A DNA stretch of 64,000 nt from Paenibacillus sp. FSL R7-0337 (lineage in GTDB: Bacteria; Bacillota; Bacilli; Paenibacillales; Paenibacillaceae), in assembly GCF_037969875.1 (NCBI RefSeq), contig NZ_CP150218.1:7316001-7380000 (forward strand), given 5' to 3'. The notes under the pieces are model-generated. The model did no database searches and had not been told where the DNA came from. It saw only the letters and a list, made by a program, of their open reading frames with translations. Both the position numbers and the translations under genes were made by a program. Positions 1-8,064 of the stretch are shown piece after piece; position 1 is the stretch's first letter; the number at the start of each line of letters is the position of its first letter.

Positions 1-465
1 AGCGAGTAAAAGCATAAAGGGAGAGATGTAAAGGAATTTCCGGAACGAATTGCTTCTCATGCTCTGGCTGCGCATTGTTTCACTCCTCATCATATTCTCT
101 TTGTATGATTGCTTCCTGAAGCTAAGCCGGGGCAAGCAATCCCTGGCATCTTGTCTGTCTGTCATCCCCCTTCTTCAGTAAGCAACTCCAGTTTTGATAA
201 CGCTTTCATGTATGAAACTATAATAAGTTATCGTCTATCTTCCTACAATGACCGATCCTCACCAATTATTGATCTATTGTAAGATGAAGGAGACACGGAC
301 GGAAAGGGCAATTGCATGGGAGAGGCAAGGGAGAAAAGCAGGAGACGCGGATGAAACGGGAGTTCATAGGAGTGGGAAGAAAGGTATATGGGAGGCTAGG
401 GGGAAACGAAAGAGTGGTGAGGAGCATTATTGCACCAATTCATTAAATGTGGACGGATGAGCTAA
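1..465. other. Left-edge stretch without a supported gene
   Basis: No open frame here has a ribosome site and a credible protein. The short frame at 248-460 lacks a Shine-Dalgarno sequence and its translation is low-complexity, charged and unlike any family I know. From about 280 to 425 the + strand is strikingly purine-rich. The last 30 bases or so already resemble the 51-bp repeat that follows. The bases at 7-9 could be the stop codon of a gene lying to the left, but this cannot be judged. Confidence 0.5.
194..224 (+). promoter_or_regulatory. Possible promoter with cre-like overlap
   Basis: TTGATA at 194-199 and TATAAT at 219-224 are separated by 19 bp. Overlapping the -35 is TGATAACGCTTTCA (195-208), one mismatch from the CcpA consensus TGWAANCGNTWNCA. 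No gene with a ribosome site follows, so the transcript, if any, is unknown. The spacer is longer than ideal. Confidence 0.3.
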
Positions 466-657
466 ATGAAGGGTATTAATACACCTGATTTCATCAAAAG
501 CGGGCGGATCGGCCGAATGAAGAGTATAAATACACTTGATTTCATCAAATGTGGGTGGATGAGCGGAATGAAGGGTATTAATACACCTGATTTCATCAAA
601 TGTGGGCAGATGAGCCGAATGAGGGGTATTAGTACACTTATTTTCAATAATGGACGG
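438..657. repeat. 51-bp tandem repeat array, locus 1
   Basis: Unit starts at 466, 517, 568 and 619 are exactly 51 bp apart, with a degenerate partial unit before 466 and a decaying last unit. Each full unit opens with ATGAAGGGTATTAATACACC or a close variant and ends near GGATGAGC. Because 51 is 17 codons, frames stay open through the array on both strands, which gives spurious repetitive ORFs. It lies 3' of the minus-strand regulator at 754-1521. A related 51-bp array lies at 25301-25606. Confidence 0.85.
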
Positions 658-753
658 GGAGCAGCGCTTCTATGGTCTGGCAGGCAGCGGCCGTACTTAC
701 TCAGAGCCTTGTTCCAGATTTCGTACTCGCCGCTCCCTCCATTCTCTTCCGCC

Positions 754-1521
754 TCAGGCGGTGATGAAGCATTGCTTGCGGTATTCATTGGCGCTGGTTC
801 CCGTGTATTCTCTGAATTTTTTGTAGAACCAGTCGATTTCTGAATACCCCACAGCGTCTGCAATCTCATAGATCTTCATGTCGGTCGTTTCCAGCAGCAG
901 CTTGGCCTTCTCCATCCGCTGGCGCAGGAGGTATTCGTTGAAGGACATATTTTCCTGCTGCTTGAACTTCTGTCCGAGATAGGCGCAATTGAAGTTCAAG
1001 GAGTCGGAAATCTGCTTGAGCGTAATATTACGATGGAGCTGCTCATCCACGTATTGCTTGATCGTACTGACAATTGGAGACGGGGAGGGCTGCTCTTTTT
1101 GAAGGGTGAACTCCGGATAATCCTGCTCCGCAGCAGCCGGTCTGCCGGCCGGAGCCAGCGCCCGTCTAACCGCCTCCAGGCTCCTGCCCAGCTCAGCGGG
1201 GTCTACTGGATCAGTCAAGTAATCGCTTACATTATAGAGTAAGGCTTGGCGTGCCAACCCGAAATCCCCGCTGCCCCCGAGCAGGATAATCGGAACGGAG
1301 CTACCCTGCCTGATCTGCTCACAGACTCTCATGCCCGGTGTATGGGCGTCCCTAATATTCAGAAGAACCAGTGAAATTCCCTCGCTGCGGATCAGCCGCA
1401 GAATATCGGATGAATAATCAGCATGCGCATGAATGATGAAATTCTTAAGTCTGCTCCCTGCCATATAAGAAGCGATCTCCCGCACCTGACGGTTTCGCTC
1501 TACACATAAGATTCTGTACAA
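754..1521 (-). CDS. AraC-type regulator with degenerate receiver domain
   Basis: 255 residues: a response-regulator-like N-terminal domain (about 1-125) followed by a two-helix-turn-helix AraC domain (about 150-252), the YesN layout but about half the usual size because the long middle linker is missing. The receiver fold is recognisable, yet the key residues are changed: the acidic pair is E8-R9, the phospho-acceptor position is N55 (in LLNIRD), the Ser/Thr position is Gly (LLGGSGDF) and the conserved Lys before Pro is D104 (LTDP). Classical phosphorylation is therefore unlikely. The DNA-binding half looks intact (IYEIADAVGYSEIDWFYKKF). It is divergent from the operon starting at 1778, with about 256 bp of shared upstream DNA, so I infer it regulates that operon. 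No kinase gene is next to it. Confidence 0.88.
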   Translation of the reverse strand: MYRILCVERNRQVREIASYMAGSRLKNFIIHAHADYSSDILRLIRSEGISLVLLNIRDAHTPGMRVCEQIRQGSSVPIILLGGSGDFGLARQALLYNVSDYLTDPVDPAELGRSLEAVRRALAPAGRPAAAEQDYPEFTLQKEQPSPSPIVSTIKQYVDEQLHRNITLKQISDSLNFNCAYLGQKFKQQENMSFNEYLLRQRMEKAKLLLETTDMKIYEIADAVGYSEIDWFYKKFREYTGTSANEYRKQCFITA

Positions 1522-1570
1522 CCTGATGACCCCGCTTTCAGAGAGAAGTTAAGCTTCCTTCATTCATTAT

Positions 1571-1610
1571 GTGCAACAGAGCCGGGCGCTACAATGTGCA
1601 ATTCTTGCAC
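1571..1610. promoter_or_regulatory. GTGCAA half-sites between regulator and operon
   Basis: GTGCAA occurs at 1571-1576 and again at 1596-1601, 25 bp apart, and the second copy forms a perfect inverted repeat with TTGCAC at 1605-1610 (3-bp spacer TTC). They lie between the divergent regulator and operon, about 70-110 bp upstream of the TATAAT at 1677. This is a plausible AraC-type operator, inferred from position and symmetry only. Confidence 0.45.
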
Positions 1611-1676
1611 CAGGCTCCATTTGTTTACCTGATCGAAATCCGGTTGCCCGGTGGATAAGGACTTGCGGACCCGACC

Positions 1677-1740
1677 TATAATTTGACAGGTGAACACCTG
1701 AAGTTAGACGGGTTGCTGCCTGAAAATGTAAGCGCTAAAC
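1677..1740 (+). promoter_or_regulatory. Putative operon promoter with palindrome and cre-like site
   Basis: TATAAT at 1677-1682 has no good -35 at 17 bp, as expected for an activator-dependent promoter. Just downstream is the inverted repeat CAGGTG-AA-CACCTG (1687-1700), then TGTAAGCGCTAAAC (1727-1740), which matches the CcpA consensus except for its last two bases. A cre-like site here would fit carbon catabolite repression of the operon. Confidence 0.4.
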
Positions 1741-1777
1741 TTTCGAGGTAAGTCATTCATACTTGGGGGGACAGATC

Positions 1778-3169
1778 ATGCGGGCAAAAAAAGTAATGTC
1801 AGTATTCATTAGTATGTTGTTATTAGCTGCAACGACGGCTTGCGGCGGAGGAGCAGGGAACGGCGGGAACGCCGGAGGGGGAGCATCAGCCCAGCCGGCG
1901 GCAGCTACGGAGGCTCCGGCAGCTGAGGCCACTGCGGACGCTACACCAACTGCGGAGCCGAGCAATGCTACACCGGAAAAGGATTTCGATATGGGCGGCA
2001 GAACGATTAAGATTGTCTCTTGGTGGGATATGAAGATTCCCGAGGATAACCCGGATAATATTCAGCGTTCTAAGAATCTGAAGGCATTGATGGCCAAGCA
2101 TAATTTCAAGGTTGAATATGTAGCGCTGGATTTCGGTGAATACCAGAAGAAGGTAGTGGCTTCACTGGTCGCCGGTGAACCGCTTGGTGATATTGTCAGA
2201 ATGGGCAAGGGCTATATGATTCCGGTGCTGACGAAGCAGGATATGTTCTGGCCGGTTGACGAGTATACCAAGAATGAGAATGCCTTCAATCAGCGGATGA
2301 CTACAGAATTCTCGCAATATGAAGGCCGGGGCTATGGCTTCTCGGAGAATGCGGGCAACCTGATCAGCGGGGTATTCTATAACCGCACACTGATGAAGAA
2401 GCTGGGCATGAAGCCGCTCCAGGAATATGTGAACGAGGATAACTGGAACTGGGAGACCTTCACTCAAGTCGCCAAAGAAGCGAACAAGGATACAGATAAC
2501 AACGGGAAACTTGATGTATGGGGCTTGGCCTCAGGCGGGTTCCTGGAAATGGCGATGGCCTCCAACGAGACCGATCTGACCATTGAGGACAAACAGAATC
2601 TGGATGATCCTAAGCTGCTGGAGGTCTTCAAGTTCATCGCTAAGCTGGGAGCTGAGAAGGTAGCGCGGCCGACCGAAGGCGGGGACTGGCAGGAACCGGC
2701 GCAGTTCTTCCGCCAGGGGAACACGCTGATGTATGCGGGAGCAGATTATGAGGCGAACGGCTTCAAGACGGATATGAAGGATTATGATATCGGCTTTGTT
2801 CCTTTTCCAAAAGGACCTAATGCTACCGAATACCATAGTGTGGAATCCAATGTCCAGTTCCTGACCATTCCGAAGAAGGCCGAGAATCCGGACCAGCTGA
2901 TGTATATCTGGGAGAAGATCAACGATATCGAGTCCATCTACGATTATCCGAAGCAGGCTTCCCTGGAGAGCACGTATGACAACGAGGACGATATCAACAA
3001 TGCCAAGCTGGTCGAAGGCGGTATGCTGCTTACGAACCATAACACCTTCTCGACCATGCCGTACTACGAGATGATTGACGAACTGAAGAAGGGAACCTCG
3101 GCATCTACTGTCATTCAGAAGTACAAGGCGAAGGTTCAGGCTTCTGTAGACGCGGTCTACAAAAAATAA
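1778..3169 (+). CDS. ABC sugar-binding lipoprotein (family 1 SBP)
   Basis: 463 residues. The ATG at 1778 is chosen over the in-frame TTG at 1763 because the G-rich ribosome site lies at 1765-1770. A signal peptide ends in ATTAC with lipidation Cys22, although position -3 is Thr instead of the usual Leu. A Gly/Ala/Pro-rich linker follows, then the two-lobed extracellular solute-binding domain. The DTDNNGKLDVWG stretch resembles the calcium loop common in this family, and a large Trp/Tyr content fits oligosaccharide binding. It is the first gene of the 1778-15874 operon and should hand substrate to the permeases at 6203 and 7165 or at 12723 and 13645. Linkage to the GH10 xylanase at the operon end suggests xylan-derived oligosaccharides. 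The family call is firm; the substrate is inferred. Confidence 0.9.
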   Translation: MRAKKVMSVFISMLLLAATTACGGGAGNGGNAGGGASAQPAAATEAPAAEATADATPTAEPSNATPEKDFDMGGRTIKIVSWWDMKIPEDNPDNIQRSKNLKALMAKHNFKVEYVALDFGEYQKKVVASLVAGEPLGDIVRMGKGYMIPVLTKQDMFWPVDEYTKNENAFNQRMTTEFSQYEGRGYGFSENAGNLISGVFYNRTLMKKLGMKPLQEYVNEDNWNWETFTQVAKEANKDTDNNGKLDVWGLASGGFLEMAMASNETDLTIEDKQNLDDPKLLEVFKFIAKLGAEKVARPTEGGDWQEPAQFFRQGNTLMYAGADYEANGFKTDMKDYDIGFVPFPKGPNATEYHSVESNVQFLTIPKKAENPDQLMYIWEKINDIESIYDYPKQASLESTYDNEDDINNAKLVEGGMLLTNHNTFSTMPYYEMIDELKKGTSASTVIQKYKAKVQASVDAVYKK

Positions 3170-3183
3170 ACGGATACCCGCAT

Positions 3184-3214
3184 GGAACAACAGTCCCCCG
3201 CGGACTGTTGTTCC
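3184..3214 (+). other. Strong intra-operon hairpin
   Basis: GGAACAACAGTC (3184-3195) and GACTGTTGTTCC (3203-3214) form a perfect 12-bp stem with a 7-base loop, between the first binding-protein gene and the next start. There is no U-tract, so it is more likely a 3'-end stabiliser or partial attenuator that raises the dose of the first binding protein than a full terminator. Confidence 0.6.
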
Positions 3215-3289
3215 CATTCTTGCGGCAATTATATGCTGGAACTTGAAATACACCAACTTATGATCCATCGCTTAAGGGGAGGAGTACGA

Positions 3290-6184
3290 TTGAATATTCG
3301 AATCAGGAACATAGCAGTTATATTGGTTGTTGTCCTGCTGGCCGGGACGATCTGGATATTTAATTCCCCGGGGCAGCCTGTGCATTCCGACTCTCCTGCA
3401 GTAGGCAAGTTCACGGCAGCCGCACAGGAAGCCGAAGAAGGCAGCTATGAAGCCTATCTGAAGCAACACGGGGATGCCCCGCGCCCTGACCGGGAGATCC
3501 GCATCGAAGGGGAGAGCTATTCCCCAGGCAGCGGAGATGCCTTCGAGGTGAAGCAGCAATTCGAGGGGCTTGACGGAACAGCAGTCATTACCCCGGAATC
3601 GGGAACCATCTCCTGGGAGGTGCCGGTTCCGGAATCCGGGCTGTATAACATCCGGGTTCATTATTATCCGGTGGAAGGTAAAAGCTCGTCGATTGAGCGT
3701 TCCTTATCTATCAACCGGGAGGTACCGTTCAAGGGAGCGGATACCTTGCTCTTCGACCGGGTCTGGGGGAACCGTGAAGAGGTCATTAAGCAGGATGACC
3801 GCGGCAACGATTTGCGCCCCAGACAGGTGGAGCAGCCGGTGTGGCAGTCCACGGTCATAGCGGACAGTGAAGGCTTCTATGAGGAGCCCTATGCCTTCTA
3901 CCTGGAGCAGGGGAACCAGACCCTGTCGCTGACCGCACTCCGTGAGCCGATGGCTATTGATTATATTGAGCTGTTCCAGGACCGGACAGTGCAGTCTTAT
4001 GCAGAGGCTAAGCAGCAGTATGAGACTAAGGGCCTTCAGCCGGTAAAAGAGCCATATATCGAGGTCCAGGCCGAAGCGGCATCCGCTAAATCCTCGCCTA
4101 CCCTATACCCGTTATCCGACCGCTCCAGCCCGGCAGTGGTTCCTTATGCAGTCTCAAATTTAAGGATCAACACTATCGGCGGGGTGAACTGGAAGCTTCC
4201 GGGGCAATGGATCGAATGGGAGATTGATGTCCCTGAAGAAGGTCTGTACCGGATAGCGCTCAAGGAGAAGCAGAATCAGCTCCGGGGCGTCTATGCCAAC
4301 CGCAGCCTGACCATTGACGGTGAATATCCGTTCACCGAGATGAAGCAGATCCGCTTCAATTACTCTCCCGGCTGGCAGATGAACGTACTCGGCGGGGAAG
4401 ATCCTTATCTGTTCCATCTTACAGAAGGGAAGCACAAGCTGAGGCTGACCGTGACCCTGGGCGATATCGCACCGCTGGTCCGCACCATCCAGTCCAGTGT
4501 CCTGACTTTGAATGAAATGTACCGCAATATTCTGGCGATTACCTCCAATAACCCGGATAAATTCCGCGACTATCAGCTGGAGAAGCGGATACCGGACATG
4601 ACCAAGGTATTCCGGGAGCAGGCGGAGATTATCCGCAGTGTCGGTGAATATCTGGAGCAGGCCACCGGAGAACGCAGCGACAAGGTATCAGTCCTGTACT
4701 CGATGGTCACCCAGCTGGAAGATATGGCTAAGCACCCGGACACGGTAGCCAAACGGCTGGTCTCCTTCAAGACGAATGTCGGCGGTCTGGGAACCTGGAT
4801 TCTTAGCGTGCGGGAACAGCCGCTGACACTGGATTCGCTGGTGGTCTCGGCGCCGGATAAGCCGCTTCCGTCTGCGCAGGCGACCTTCTTCCAGAAGCTG
4901 AAGCATGAGCTGAGAGCCTATGGTGCCTCGTATACCGAAGACTACGACAGTATCGGTAATGTGACGAAGAACCAGAAGGCGATTACGGTCTGGATTTCGA
5001 CTGGCCGGGATCAGGCTCAAGTGATGAAGAGCATGATTGACGATACCTTCACACCGGATACGGGCATCTCCGTGGCGCTGCGGCTGGTACCTCCGAACAT
5101 TCTGCTGCCGGCAACCCTGGCGGGAGAAGGGCCGGATGTAGCCATGCAGATCGGTGAGGACCTTCCAGTGAACTATGCGATGCGCAAAGCATCGGCCGAT
5201 CTGTCCCAGTTCGCCGATTTCAAAGAAGTGGCTGACCGGTTCCGGGACAGTGCGCTCACCCCGTATAAGTACAGCGGAAGCGTCTACGGGCTGCCTGAGC
5301 AGCAGATCTTCCCGATGCTCTTTTACCGGAAGGATATTCTGCAGGAGCTTGGCCTGGAGCCGCCTACTACGTGGGAGGAAGTCTACAATGTGGTCTCTGT
5401 TCTGCAGAGACATAATCTGGAGTTCTATCTTCCGCTGGAGGATACACTGAACAACGCGACGCTGGTGCCCAATGCGGCCTTCACCATGCTGCTCTATCAG
5501 AACGGCGGGCAGTTGTATACGGATGATCAGAAGCGAAGCGCGCTGAACTCGGAGACCTCCATGAGTGAATTTAACAAGTGGACCCAGTTCTATACCAATT
5601 ACAAGTTCCCGGTGAAGGTGGACTTTCCGAACCGCTTCCGTACAGGCGAGATCCCGATCGGGATTGCCGATTATACCATCTATAACAGCCTGACGGTAAT
5701 GGCGCCGGAAATCCGCAATTTGTGGGAATTCACGGTGGTGCCGGGAACGAAGCAGGCGGACGGCACGGTGGACCATAGCGTAGCCAGCCATACAACCGGT
5801 GTCATGCTGCTGGAGAATGCCAAGGACAAGGATTCGTCCTGGGAATTCATGAAGTGGTGGACAGACAAGGACACCCAGGTCCAGTACGGCCGGGAAATGG
5901 AAGGGCTGATGGGAGCAGCGGCACGTTATCCGACCGCGAACATTGAAGCGCTGGAGGAACTGCCGTGGCCGGTGAAGGATTACAAGGAGCTGGAGAGCCA
6001 GTGGCAATGGGTGAAAGGTAACCCTCAGGTTCCGGGCGGCTACTTCACAGGCCGGCATCTGGACAATGCGTTCCGCAAGGTGGTCAACGGGAAGGTGAAT
6101 CCGCGTGAAGCCCTGTCGGATTATCTGATCTACATTAACGATGAAATTCAGATCAAACGGAAGGAATTCAAACTTCCGTATTAG
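3290..6184 (+). CDS. Large SBP-like protein with carbohydrate-binding-type modules
   Basis: 964 residues, about twice the usual size for a binding protein. The TTG at 3290 follows AAGGGGAGGAG closely; an upstream in-frame ATG at 3182 would run through the hairpin and yields no signal. A single N-terminal membrane segment (about residues 7-25) without a lipobox probably anchors it outside. Two beta-sandwich regions follow (about 70-235 and 260-415) with CBM35/CBM6-like features, for example IRIEGESY, SGLYNIRVHYYP, DYIELF, EWEIDVPEEGLYRI. A helical linker (about 420-560) leads to a C-terminal family 1 solute-binding domain (about 590-960, from KAITVWISTGRD). It may capture polymer or long oligosaccharide near the permeases. 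The domain assignment by eye is good for the SBP part and moderate for the sandwich modules. Confidence 0.85.
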   Translation: MNIRIRNIAVILVVVLLAGTIWIFNSPGQPVHSDSPAVGKFTAAAQEAEEGSYEAYLKQHGDAPRPDREIRIEGESYSPGSGDAFEVKQQFEGLDGTAVITPESGTISWEVPVPESGLYNIRVHYYPVEGKSSSIERSLSINREVPFKGADTLLFDRVWGNREEVIKQDDRGNDLRPRQVEQPVWQSTVIADSEGFYEEPYAFYLEQGNQTLSLTALREPMAIDYIELFQDRTVQSYAEAKQQYETKGLQPVKEPYIEVQAEAASAKSSPTLYPLSDRSSPAVVPYAVSNLRINTIGGVNWKLPGQWIEWEIDVPEEGLYRIALKEKQNQLRGVYANRSLTIDGEYPFTEMKQIRFNYSPGWQMNVLGGEDPYLFHLTEGKHKLRLTVTLGDIAPLVRTIQSSVLTLNEMYRNILAITSNNPDKFRDYQLEKRIPDMTKVFREQAEIIRSVGEYLEQATGERSDKVSVLYSMVTQLEDMAKHPDTVAKRLVSFKTNVGGLGTWILSVREQPLTLDSLVVSAPDKPLPSAQATFFQKLKHELRAYGASYTEDYDSIGNVTKNQKAITVWISTGRDQAQVMKSMIDDTFTPDTGISVALRLVPPNILLPATLAGEGPDVAMQIGEDLPVNYAMRKASADLSQFADFKEVADRFRDSALTPYKYSGSVYGLPEQQIFPMLFYRKDILQELGLEPPTTWEEVYNVVSVLQRHNLEFYLPLEDTLNNATLVPNAAFTMLLYQNGGQLYTDDQKRSALNSETSMSEFNKWTQFYTNYKFPVKVDFPNRFRTGEIPIGIADYTIYNSLTVMAPEIRNLWEFTVVPGTKQADGTVDHSVASHTTGVMLLENAKDKDSSWEFMKWWTDKDTQVQYGREMEGLMGAAARYPTANIEALEELPWPVKDYKELESQWQWVKGNPQVPGGYFTGRHLDNAFRKVVNGKVNPREALSDYLIYINDEIQIKRKEFKLPY

Positions 6185-6202
6185 GTTGGAGGCTGCAAGC
6201 TG

Positions 6203-7168
6203 ATGGTACAAATACACAATACCACTGAACCAGCCTTGCAAGGGCTGGCTGGCGGTCCGATCAAGGAATCCCGCCTGGCGCAATTATGGAAAGATATCAA
6301 GAAGAGCAAGCATTATTATTTCATGATGAGTCCTTATATGATCATCTTCTTCCTGTTCACGGTGATCCCGGTGGTCGTCTCCTTCGGGCTGAGCTTCTTC
6401 TACTTCAACATGCTGGAGACGCCGAGATTCATAGGCTGGGAGAACTATTCCAGGCTGCTGTTGGGCGATGATGTGTTCATGATTGCGCTGAAGAACACCT
6501 TTCTGTTCGCTGTCATCACAGGCCCGTTAAGCTATATTGCCTGCTTCCTGTTCGCCTGGCTGATCAATGAGCTGTCGCCCTTTGTCCGGTCGCTGATGAC
6601 TCTGGTCTTCTATGCGCCGTCGATCTCGGGCAATGTGTTCTTTATCTGGCTGATTGTCTTCTCAGGGGACAGCTATGGTTATCTCAACGGCTTCCTGATG
6701 AAGATCGGGGTGCTGCTGGAGCCGGTCATATGGCTGCAGAATGAGAAATACATTCTTCCCATCATCATTATTGTGCAGCTCTGGCTGAGTCTCGGCACAA
6801 GCTTCCTGGCGTTCATCGCCGGACTTCAGACCGTGGACCAGACGCTGTTCGAGGCGGGAGCGATGGACGGGATCAGGAACCGCTGGCAGGAGCTGTGGTT
6901 CATTACATTGCCGTCCATGCGTCCGCAGCTGATGTTCGGCGCGGTCATGCAGATTACCGCCTCCTTCGCGGTGGCCGAGGTCTCTATTGCACTTGCGGGC
7001 TTCCCGAGTGTCAACTATGCGGGACATACGGTGGTAACGCATCTGATGGATTACGGGACACTGCGCTTTGAGATGGGCTATGCCTCGGCGATTGCCACCA
7101 TTCTCTTCGCGATTATGCTCGGAACCAATATGATGACCCAGAAGCTGCTCAGAAAGGTGGGTGAATGA
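6203..7168 (+). CDS. ABC sugar transporter permease, MalF/LplB type
   Basis: 321 residues with six or so transmembrane segments, starting with a long first one (YMIIFFLFTVIPVVVSFGL). The cytoplasmic EAA loop reads EAGAMDGIRNRWQELWFITLPS, the docking site for the ATPase. Start ATG 6203 is preceded by TTGGAGG at about 6185. Its stop overlaps the next permease start by 4 bp (ATGA), so the two are translationally coupled and form a heterodimeric channel. No ATPase gene is present in the operon, as is usual for CUT1 importers served by a shared MsmX-type ATPase. Confidence 0.92.
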   Translation: MVQIHNTTEPALQGLAGGPIKESRLAQLWKDIKKSKHYYFMMSPYMIIFFLFTVIPVVVSFGLSFFYFNMLETPRFIGWENYSRLLLGDDVFMIALKNTFLFAVITGPLSYIACFLFAWLINELSPFVRSLMTLVFYAPSISGNVFFIWLIVFSGDSYGYLNGFLMKIGVLLEPVIWLQNEKYILPIIIIVQLWLSLGTSFLAFIAGLQTVDQTLFEAGAMDGIRNRWQELWFITLPSMRPQLMFGAVMQITASFAVAEVSIALAGFPSVNYAGHTVVTHLMDYGTLRFEMGYASAIATILFAIMLGTNMMTQKLLRKVGE

Positions 7169-8046
7169 CCCTGTATTCAAGAGTGATAGGGGCATTTCGC
7201 CCTCAAAAAAGACTGAACCGTTCCTTTGCTGTCAGCTTTATGCTCTTCGGCCTGCTGCTGGGCTTCGGCGCGTTCATGGTTCTTCCGCTGATCTACACGG
7301 TGAACAATGCCTTCAAGCCGCTGGATGAGCTGTTCATCTTCCCGCCGAGATTCCTGGTGCGGAACCCGACGCTGGAGAACTTCACCGATCTGATGGTGAT
7401 CATGGGCAATTCCTGGGTGCCGTTCACCAGATACATTGCGAACACACTGCTGATCACACTGGTAGGAACCGCAGGTCATATCCTGCTGGCGTCGGCAGCG
7501 GCGTATCCGCTGGCCAAGTTCAAATTCCCGGGCTCAAGCATTCTGTTCAAAATTGTAGTGCTGTCCCTGATGTTCTCGCCGCATGTTACGGCAATACCGA
7601 ACTATCTGGTCATGTCACAGCTGGGGTGGATCAACACCCAAGCGGCGATTATCGTGCCGTCACTGGCCTTTTCACTAGGTTTGTTCCTGATGAAGCAGTT
7701 CATGGAGCAGATCCCGGATGCGCTGATTGAGGCGGCCAAAATCGACGGTGCGAACGAGTACCGCGTGTTCTGGCAAATCGTAATGCCGAATGTAAAGCCG
7801 GCCTGGCTGACGCTGATGATTCTGCAATTTCCGGCGCTGTGGGGCACAGATGGAGGAAGCTTCATCTACAGTGAGAACCTGAAGACGCTTCACTACGCAC
7901 TTAGCCAGGTCATCCAGGGCGGGATTGCGCGTGCCGGAGTTGGAGCGGCAGTTGCGCTGCTGCTGATGACCGTGCCGATTCTGTTGTTCATTATTTCACA
8001 GAGCAGTGTCATCCAGACGATGGCTACATCCGGTATGAAAGAGTAG
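7165..8046 (+). CDS. ABC sugar transporter permease, MalG type
   Basis: 293 residues with six predicted membrane helices. The EAA loop is EAAKIDGANEYRVFWQIVMP. It pairs with the upstream permease through a 4-bp overlap at 7165-7168. The segment near residues 220-240 contains GTDGGSFIYSENLKTLHYAL, a periplasm-facing loop typical of the MalG partner. The next gene follows after about 18 bp with its own ribosome site. Confidence 0.92.
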   Translation: MTLYSRVIGAFRPQKRLNRSFAVSFMLFGLLLGFGAFMVLPLIYTVNNAFKPLDELFIFPPRFLVRNPTLENFTDLMVIMGNSWVPFTRYIANTLLITLVGTAGHILLASAAAYPLAKFKFPGSSILFKIVVLSLMFSPHVTAIPNYLVMSQLGWINTQAAIIVPSLAFSLGLFLMKQFMEQIPDALIEAAKIDGANEYRVFWQIVMPNVKPAWLTLMILQFPALWGTDGGSFIYSENLKTLHYALSQVIQGGIARAGVGAAVALLLMTVPILLFIISQSSVIQTMATSGMKE

Positions 8047-8064
8047 ATAGGAGGAACGGTGACA

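Noticed and set aside
248..460. 70-codon plus-strand frame
   Set aside because: No ribosome site, low-complexity charged sequence from a purine-rich stretch.
438..657. CRISPR array
   Set aside because: Units are contiguous 51-bp tandem repeats with no unique spacers and no cas genes; the same holds for 25301-25606.
4688..6283. Long minus-strand open frame of 531 codons
   Set aside because: Lies opposite the 964-residue binding-protein gene; no ribosome site, and its composition (many His, Arg, Leu, Ile) is that of a complementary-strand shadow.
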